Shown here one piece after another: positions 57,996 to 64,000 of a stretch of DNA of 64,000 nt (positions are counted from its first letter, which is position 1; each line of letters starts with the position of its first letter). Made by a program: the position numbers and the translations under genes. The notes under the pieces were generated by a model. It made no database searches. It was not told the origin of the DNA and saw only the letters and a list, made by a program, of their open reading frames with translations. The DNA is from an uncultured Sulfitobacter sp. (GTDB lineage: Bacteria > Pseudomonadota > Alphaproteobacteria > Rhodobacterales > Rhodobacteraceae): contig CANMXJ010000015.1 in the NCBI GenBank assembly GCA_947501805.1, positions 1 to 64,000 of the forward strand, read 5' to 3'.

Positions 57996-59109
57996 TGAAG
58001 CGCTCCAAGTGATAGTCTGTGTCGCCGAACCGGTGGTCGCCCATTACAATACGCTTAGCGATATGGGCCAGTTCGTATTCTTGCGTCATGGCGATGCCGC
58101 CGTGCATCTGGATGCTATCCTCGGCCACCAGTCGGCCTGCGCGGCCCATCAGGTTCTTGGTTGCCGAAACATTGGCCTCGCGCGTGTTGCGATCCGCTTC
58201 CAGATGACCCGCAGCGTTGATCACCGCCGAGCGGGCCTGCTCCATCTCGATCAGCAAATCAGACATGCGGTGGGCCAGTGCCTGAAAGGTGCCAATGGGT
58301 CGGCCGAACTGCTTACGGGTCATCAGGTAGTCTTTGGTCAGCGTGGTTGCCGTTTCCATGGCCCCCAAAGTTTCCGCGCATTGCGCAATGGAAGCCGCCG
58401 CAATACGTGCTTCGATCGCCGCAAATGCTTCGCCTGCTTTACCCAAACGGGCGGTGGCGGGGATCGTCACGTCATCCAACATGACTTCGGCGGCGCGGCC
58501 ACCGGCCAACAATGCATAGCCCTGAATGGTGATGCCTTTGGTACCGGAAGGCACAAGGAACAGTGAAATGCCCGTGTCATCGCCCGGCTGTCCACTTTCA
58601 CGCGCAGAGATAACGAGGTGATCCGCCGCTTCGGCATTGATTACAACCGCTTTGTGGCCGTTCAGCACGATATTGTCGCCGTCCGCTTTGGCCGTGGCTT
58701 GCACGCGGTTCAGATCATAACGGCTGGTTGGTTCACCATGGGCAAAGGCCATCTGGCAGGTGCCGCCAATGATCTCTTCGACCAGCGATTGCTGGCTCTC
58801 ATCGCCGAGATCAGCGACAAGACCACCCGCGAGGACCGCCGTGTCGAGGAAAGGTTCGACAACACCGGCGCGGCCCAGTTCTTCAAACACCACGGCAAGG
58901 TCAAAGCCTTTGCCGCCAAAGCCGCCCTGCTCTTCGGTAAAGAGCGCCCCGATGACGCCAAGTTCGGCCAGTTGTGCCCAGATGTCGGCGGAAATGCCTG
59001 TATCACTGTCGATGATCGCATTCCGCGTAGCCGTATCATAGCGTTCGCGCAGGAACCGGCGCAGTGAATCCTGCAGCATCTGCCGCTCTTCTGTCAGCTC
59101 AAAATTCAT
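57976..59109 (-). CDS. Acyl-CoA dehydrogenase family protein (small-subunit type)
   Basis: ACAD fold: MNFELTEERQMLQDSLRRFLRERYD, LMTRKQFGRPIGTFQALAHRMSDL. Confidence 0.9.
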   Translation of the reverse strand: MNFELTEERQMLQDSLRRFLRERYDTATRNAIIDSDTGISADIWAQLAELGVIGALFTEEQGGFGGKGFDLAVVFEELGRAGVVEPFLDTAVLAGGLVADLGDESQQSLVEEIIGGTCQMAFAHGEPTSRYDLNRVQATAKADGDNIVLNGHKAVVINAEAADHLVISARESGQPGDDTGISLFLVPSGTKGITIQGYALLAGGRAAEVMLDDVTIPATARLGKAGEAFAAIEARIAAASIAQCAETLGAMETATTLTKDYLMTRKQFGRPIGTFQALAHRMSDLLIEMEQARSAVINAAGHLEADRNTREANVSATKNLMGRAGRLVAEDSIQMHGGIAMTQEYELAHIAKRIVMGDHRFGDTDYHLERFIDLSAA

Positions 59110-59112
59110 AGC

Positions 59113-60318
59113 TCAGCCTCCCATGCTGACTTTGGCAATGATGCCGCGTTGGATTTCATTCGAGCCGCCAAAGATCGACAGTTTGCGATTGTTGAAATAC
59201 TGCGCTGCAACCGGTCCGGCACCCAATGGATCAGGCAAACCGGCGTTGGACCCTTCAACCGCTTCGGACGCGAAGGGCATTGCATAGGCACCCACAGCAC
59301 GCCGCGCCAGATCATTGATGGCCTGACGGATAATCGTGCCTTTCACCTTGAGCATCGACGCCTCAATGCCCGGCGTGCCGCCACCTGCCGCTTTGGAAAT
59401 GATGCGCAGATTGGTGGTCGCCATTGCTTTGAGGTCAATTTCGACCTGCGCTACACGGGCTGCAAAATGCGGGTTCTGAATCAACGGTTTGCCGTTTGAC
59501 ATCTCTGATTTCGCCAACCGTTTGACGGTGGCCAATCCAGCCTTGGAAACACCAACGCCTGCGATATTCGTGCGTTCATGGGTCAGCAGATATTTCGCAT
59601 AGGTCCAGCCTTTGTTCTCTTCACCCACAAGGTTTTCGACCGGCACTTCAACATCCGTGAACCAGACCTCGTTCACCTCGGGGGAACCATCCAGCAGGAT
59701 GATTGGCCGTACTTCAATGCCCGGTGTGTCCATGTCGATGAGAAGGAACGAGATACCTTCTTGCTGTTTGGCGTCCTTGTCCGTGCGCACAAGACAGAAA
59801 ATCATGTTGGCGTGCTGGCCCAGTGTGGTCCATGTCTTCTGGCCATTCACGATGTAATGCGTGCCCGCTTCGTTCTTGACCGCACTGGTTTTTAATGACG
59901 CCAGATCAGAACCGGCACCCGGTTCGGAATAACCCTGACACCACCAATCGTCCCCGTTCAACATGCGCGGTAACCAGTAGTCATTCTGCTCTTGTGAGCC
60001 GAATTTATGCAAGACGGGGGCCAGCATGGAAAAGCCAAACGGCACTATGCGCGGCGCATTGGCGGCACCGGCTTCTTCTTCAAAGATGTGCTTTTGCACT
60101 GCGTTCCACTCGGCACCGCCGTATTTCTTGGGCCAGTTCGGAACCAGCCAGCCTTGATCATTCAGGATCGCGTGCCAGCGTTCCATGTCAGCCTTGGTCA
60201 GGCCCTCCCCGTCACTGCCAGACACTTTGTCTTGCAAGTCCTTGGGTAATTTTTCCGCTAGAAAACTGCGGACTTCGTCACGAAACGCCTTTTCTTCGGC
60301 TGTATAGCTCAGGTCCAT
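59113..60318 (-). CDS. Acyl-CoA dehydrogenase family protein
   Basis: MDLSYTAEEKAFRDEVRSFL, GYSEPGAGSDLASLKTSA, FGGSNEIQRGIIAK. Confidence 0.92.
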   Translation of the reverse strand: MDLSYTAEEKAFRDEVRSFLAEKLPKDLQDKVSGSDGEGLTKADMERWHAILNDQGWLVPNWPKKYGGAEWNAVQKHIFEEEAGAANAPRIVPFGFSMLAPVLHKFGSQEQNDYWLPRMLNGDDWWCQGYSEPGAGSDLASLKTSAVKNEAGTHYIVNGQKTWTTLGQHANMIFCLVRTDKDAKQQEGISFLLIDMDTPGIEVRPIILLDGSPEVNEVWFTDVEVPVENLVGEENKGWTYAKYLLTHERTNIAGVGVSKAGLATVKRLAKSEMSNGKPLIQNPHFAARVAQVEIDLKAMATTNLRIISKAAGGGTPGIEASMLKVKGTIIRQAINDLARRAVGAYAMPFASEAVEGSNAGLPDPLGAGPVAAQYFNNRKLSIFGGSNEIQRGIIAKVSMGG

Positions 60319-60360
60319 AGATCAATCCTTAGAATATGCCTGTTTCAGGGCCGGTTCATT

Positions 60361-60402
60361 CACAAGGCGCCATTTAGTTTGATTGGTCGAACGCGCCTTG
60401 TG
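60361..60402. promoter_or_regulatory. Perfect 10-bp inverted repeat between thiolase and ACAD genes
   Basis: CACAAGGCGC - 22 nt - GCGCCTTGTG. Confidence 0.5.
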
Positions 60403-60433
60403 TTTCCAGTTTCCGGATGCTCCCGAAACGGCT

Positions 60434-61606
60434 TTAGTAGATTTCGAACAAACCGGCAGCACCCATGCCGCCGCCGATACACATTGTCACGACACCCAAC
60501 TTAGCGCCGCGCCGCTTGCCTTCCAGCAGCAGATGACCGGTGCATCGCGCGCCTGTCATGCCAAACGGATGCCCGATCGCAATGGATCCGCCGTTGACGT
60601 TGTACTTCTCGGGATCGATGCCCAGCGTATCGCGGGAGTAGAGGCACTGAGAGGCAAACGCTTCGTTCAGCTCCCAAATGTCGATGTCGTCGATTTTCAA
60701 ACCGTGACGCTCCAGTAGACGTGGCACCGCGTAGATCGGGCCGATGCCCATCTCGTCCGGCTCGCACCCGGCGACTGCAAAACCTTTGAAGGCACCCAGC
60801 GGGTTCAGTCCCTGTTTTTCAGCGTCCTTGCTGTCCATCAGGACAAGCGCGGCTGCACCGTCCGAAAGCTGGCTCGCGTTTCCCGCCGTCACAAAACCGC
60901 CCTCGCGGACAGGCTGTAATCCGGCCAGACCTTCAAGCGTGGTGCCGGGGCGATTGCACTCGTCCTTGTCGACCGTGACTTCGTGATGGGTAATCTCACC
61001 GGTCTCTTTGTTCTGCATGCCCATGGTCGTTTTCATCGGCACGATCTCGTCTGCAAACTTGCCGGCCTGCTGTGCCTCGTGAATCAAACGCTGGCTGCGC
61101 AGACCAAATTCGTCCTGATATTCACGGCTAAGGCCATAACGTTCAGCAACAATATCGGCTGTTTCAATCATGGTCATATAGACAGCTGGCTTGTTTTCCA
61201 GAAGCCACGCGTCTTTCACCGGTTTGACATGGGGCTGCACCATCGAGATGCTTTCAACTCCGCCTGCGACCATCGGACCGGCACCTTCTTGGGTAATCGC
61301 GTTGGCCGCCATGGCGATGGACTGCAAACCGGAAGAGCAGAAACGGTTCACCGTCACGCCTGCAACGCTCACCGGCAGACCTGCGCGCAGCGCCGCTTGT
61401 CGCGCGATGTTGCCGCCTGTTGCACCTTCGGGTGTGGCGCAGCCCATGACGACATCTTCGATCTGGGACGGGTCCAGTCCGGCGCGTTCCACTGCATGTT
61501 TGACCACATGGCCACCCATAGCTGCGCCATGGGTCATATTGAATGACCCCCGGAATGATTTTGCAAGGCCCGTGCGGGCAGTGGAGACAATAACAGCTTG
61601 GTTCAT
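60434..61606 (-). CDS. Acetyl-CoA C-acyltransferase (thiolase)
   Basis: [16 protein letters not shown] (catalytic Cys), [32 protein letters not shown]. Confidence 0.94.
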   Translation of the reverse strand: MNQAVIVSTARTGLAKSFRGSFNMTHGAAMGGHVVKHAVERAGLDPSQIEDVVMGCATPEGATGGNIARQAALRAGLPVSVAGVTVNRFCSSGLQSIAMAANAITQEGAGPMVAGGVESISMVQPHVKPVKDAWLLENKPAVYMTMIETADIVAERYGLSREYQDEFGLRSQRLIHEAQQAGKFADEIVPMKTTMGMQNKETGEITHHEVTVDKDECNRPGTTLEGLAGLQPVREGGFVTAGNASQLSDGAAALVLMDSKDAEKQGLNPLGAFKGFAVAGCEPDEMGIGPIYAVPRLLERHGLKIDDIDIWELNEAFASQCLYSRDTLGIDPEKYNVNGGSIAIGHPFGMTGARCTGHLLLEGKRRGAKLGVVTMCIGGGMGAAGLFEIY

Positions 61607-63699
61607 TTTGCAGCTTCCTTGTTCAGATCATCAAATGTGCGGCCCTCGGCCACGAGTTGTTTCAACAGCGGTGCTGGTTGCCAGAACCACGCGTCATCCT
61701 TGGCGTAACACTCGATGTCAGCCAGAACGGTATCCAGCCCGACTATATCCGCCCATTTCATAGGTCCCCCCCAATAGCGTGGAAATCCGTACCCAAAGAG
61801 CAACGTCATATCGACGTCCAGCGGACGGCGTGCGATGCCTTCGCCTACAACTTTTGCGGCTTCGTTCACCATCGCACACATGTAGCGTCGCACAATATCT
61901 TCATCGCTGAATTCACGTGGCGTAATTCCAAGTTCGGCCTGTTCAGTGGCGATCAGTTTTGCGATTTTCGGGTTTGGCGTGCCGCCGCGCTTACCTTTTT
62001 CATAGACGTAGTACCCTTCACCTGTTTTCTGTCCGAAATGGCCCTCTTCACAGAGCTTGTCGATGTAGGTCGGTACGCGTTCTTCGGGATGACGGTCCCG
62101 CGCTTTGCGTTTGCGGGTCATCCATCCGATGTCCAGTCCGGCAAGATCGGCCACGGCAAATGGCCCCATAGCAAAGCCAAAGCCCACCAAGGCCTTGTCG
62201 ATCTGGAAAGGTGTCGCCCCGTCCAGAACCATGTGATCCGCGGCAGTGCGGTAGGTCGCAAGGATACGGTTGCCAATGAACCCGTCACAAACGCCTGCAC
62301 GCACCGAAATCTTGCCCAGCGCCTTGCCAAGCGAAAAGCCTGTTGCCACCACGTCAGGTGCAGTTTTGTCTGCCACAACCACTTCAAGCAGTTTCATCAC
62401 ATGCGCCGGAGAAAAGAAATGCAACCCGATCACGTCTTGCGGGCGGGAGGTCGCTGTAGCAATTTCGTCAACATCGAGATACGAGGTGTTGGACGCCAGC
62501 ACACAGCCCTGCTTGCAAACGGCGTCCAGCTTGCCAAAGACTTCCTTTTTGACGTCCATGTTCTCAAAGACTGCCTCGACCACAAGGTCCACGTCTTTCA
62601 AAGCATCATAATCGGTGGAAACCACAAGCGCCTGAGTGGTCAGCGCATCAAATTTCTCCTGGCTGATCTTGCCGCGTTTTAATGCACCTTGCAGGTTGCC
62701 CTCAATGCGGCCTTTTGCGGCGGCGACCGCCTCGTCTTTCATTTCGATCAAAACCACAACAAGACCTGCAAGCAATGCCGCTGTGGCAATACCAGCACCC
62801 ATGGTGCCACCACCAATGACGCCGATCGCTTTTAGTTCGCGTGGCTCCACGCCCTTTAATTCAGGCAGGTTGCTGACAGCACGTTCCGAGAAGAACGCAT
62901 GGATCATGCCTTGGCGTTGATCCGTTTCCATCAGTTCCGAGAACAGATCGCGTTCTTTTTTCAAGCCTTCGGCAAACGGCAGTTCGCTGGCAGCTTGAAC
63001 GGCACGTACGGCGGTCGCCGGACTGATCTGGCCACGCCCCTTTTTCAGCACCGCATCATAAGTTGCGTCCCAATCTATTGCAGGTGCAGCCGGCATCTCG
63101 CTGACGGGGCGGCGCTCTGCGCCCTCTGCCAGCAGTTCTTGAGCATAGGCAAGACCAACCGCTTCGGGATCACCCTCAACAACACGATCCAGTACACCCA
63201 TATCAAGTGCTTCGCCCGCTTTGACGTGGCGGCCCGATGTGATCATCTCTATCGCTTTTTCGGCACCTGTAAGGCGTGGCAGACGTTGTGTGCCCCCGGC
63301 ACCGGGGATCAATCCCAGATGCACCTCAGGCAATCCGACACGCGCTGTTGGTTGAGCGATGCGGTAGTGTGCGGACAACGCAACCTCAAGGCCGCCTCCC
63401 AAGGACACGCCATGCATCGAAGCAACAACCAGTAAAGGCGAAGCCTCGATCCGGTCGCACAAAACGGGCAAGTGTGGCTCCTTCGGCGGCTTACCGAATT
63501 CGGTGATGTCAGCACCCGCAATGAACGCACGTCCTTCACCCACGATCAGCACAGCAAGTACACCTTCGTCCGCTTCCGCGCGATCCATTGCATCCGATAG
63601 CCCCTGACGCACAGCATGGCTTAGTGCATTGACAGGCGGGTTCTGGATACGCAGCACCGCAACATCGTCATGACGGGTGTAGGCAATCTTGTCGTTCAT
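61603..63699 (-). CDS. Multifunctional 3-hydroxyacyl-CoA dehydrogenase/enoyl-CoA hydratase (FadB/J-like)
   Basis: Crotonase N-terminus, [49 protein letters not shown]. Confidence 0.94.
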   Translation of the reverse strand: MNDKIAYTRHDDVAVLRIQNPPVNALSHAVRQGLSDAMDRAEADEGVLAVLIVGEGRAFIAGADITEFGKPPKEPHLPVLCDRIEASPLLVVASMHGVSLGGGLEVALSAHYRIAQPTARVGLPEVHLGLIPGAGGTQRLPRLTGAEKAIEMITSGRHVKAGEALDMGVLDRVVEGDPEAVGLAYAQELLAEGAERRPVSEMPAAPAIDWDATYDAVLKKGRGQISPATAVRAVQAASELPFAEGLKKERDLFSELMETDQRQGMIHAFFSERAVSNLPELKGVEPRELKAIGVIGGGTMGAGIATAALLAGLVVVLIEMKDEAVAAAKGRIEGNLQGALKRGKISQEKFDALTTQALVVSTDYDALKDVDLVVEAVFENMDVKKEVFGKLDAVCKQGCVLASNTSYLDVDEIATATSRPQDVIGLHFFSPAHVMKLLEVVVADKTAPDVVATGFSLGKALGKISVRAGVCDGFIGNRILATYRTAADHMVLDGATPFQIDKALVGFGFAMGPFAVADLAGLDIGWMTRKRKARDRHPEERVPTYIDKLCEEGHFGQKTGEGYYVYEKGKRGGTPNPKIAKLIATEQAELGITPREFSDEDIVRRYMCAMVNEAAKVVGEGIARRPLDVDMTLLFGYGFPRYWGGPMKWADIVGLDTVLADIECYAKDDAWFWQPAPLLKQLVAEGRTFDDLNKEAAK

Positions 63700-63712
63700 T
63701 TTAGTCTCCTGT

Positions 63713-64000
63713 TCATCCGCGCCGCGTGAGGGCGGGGGCATGTCCGGTTCGTTGTTCAAGGGCGCGCACCGCGTCTCTGAGGGCTGGGCCCACAGTGCTG
63801 ATCATGCGCTGGTCTGGCAAGTCGCGTGGCAGCGCGCCGCAGGTAAACGCAACGCTTTCACCAAATTCGCTTGCGAAATACGGAACGCTAACGGCGTTGA
63901 CTGTGCGGGCATAACGGAGGTGTTCTGGCGTGATAACAAAACCCTGCCCGATCAGTTGATCGTACCCGTCCTGTCGAAAGGCCGCCATGGTGTCTGCATC
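63713..64000 (-). CDS. IclR family regulator, C-terminal effector domain (partial, runs off window)
   Basis: AAFRQDGYDQLIGQGFVITPEHLRYARTVNAVSVPYFASEFGESVAFTCG; ORF open to the window edge. Confidence 0.7.
   Translation of the reverse strand, partial: DADTMAAFRQDGYDQLIGQGFVITPEHLRYARTVNAVSVPYFASEFGESVAFTCGALPRDLPDQRMISTVGPALRDAVRALEQRTGHAPALTRRG

Noticed and set aside
61657-62682. 341-aa plus-strand ORF
   Set aside because: Antisense to the FadB/J-like gene; shadow ORF.
1-64000. CRISPR arrays, tRNA/rRNA genes, intact transposases, prophage or defence islands
   Set aside because: None recognised by eye; no direct-repeat arrays or transposase/integrase-like ORFs in the track.

Overview
A 64 kb chromosomal-type window, probably from a marine alphaproteobacterium of the Rhodobacteraceae/Roseobacter type. 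That assignment comes from gene content and protein style only, with no search run. It is dense with transport and aromatic/acyl-CoA catabolism. From left to right: a polar amino-acid ABC operon; an orphan acidic low-complexity protein; a Tm-1-like/ALDH/TctABC unit with a divergent IclR regulator and aminotransferase; a phosphotransferase/GNAT/deacetylase trio; a Rieske dioxygenase cluster with CoA ligase, thiolase-like protein, DUF35-SDR fusion and MarR regulator; a polyamine-type ABC operon with amidohydrolase and LuxR-type regulator; a TAXI-TRAP transporter with a DUF1045 protein; an orphan iron SBP; a homoprotocatechuate meta-cleavage set (hpaH/G/D/E/F plus hpaR); a sulfatase; ugd; a class IV aminotransferase; a Tau/Ssu-like ABC transporter divergent from a large reductive dehalogenase-oxidoreductase fusion; a UDP-GlcA epimerase-like gene; rpe; and a beta-oxidation-type operon with a truncated IclR gene at the right edge. 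The best candidates for a notable system are (i) the self-sufficient cytosolic reductive dehalogenase fusion (50307-53501) with its divergent importer, close to a sulfatase and ring-cleavage genes, and (ii) a DUF35 zinc-ribbon/OB protein fused to an SDR domain whose catalytic motifs are all degraded, paired with a thiolase-like protein lacking the usual nucleophilic Cys. No tRNA, rRNA, CRISPR array or intact mobile element was recognised.
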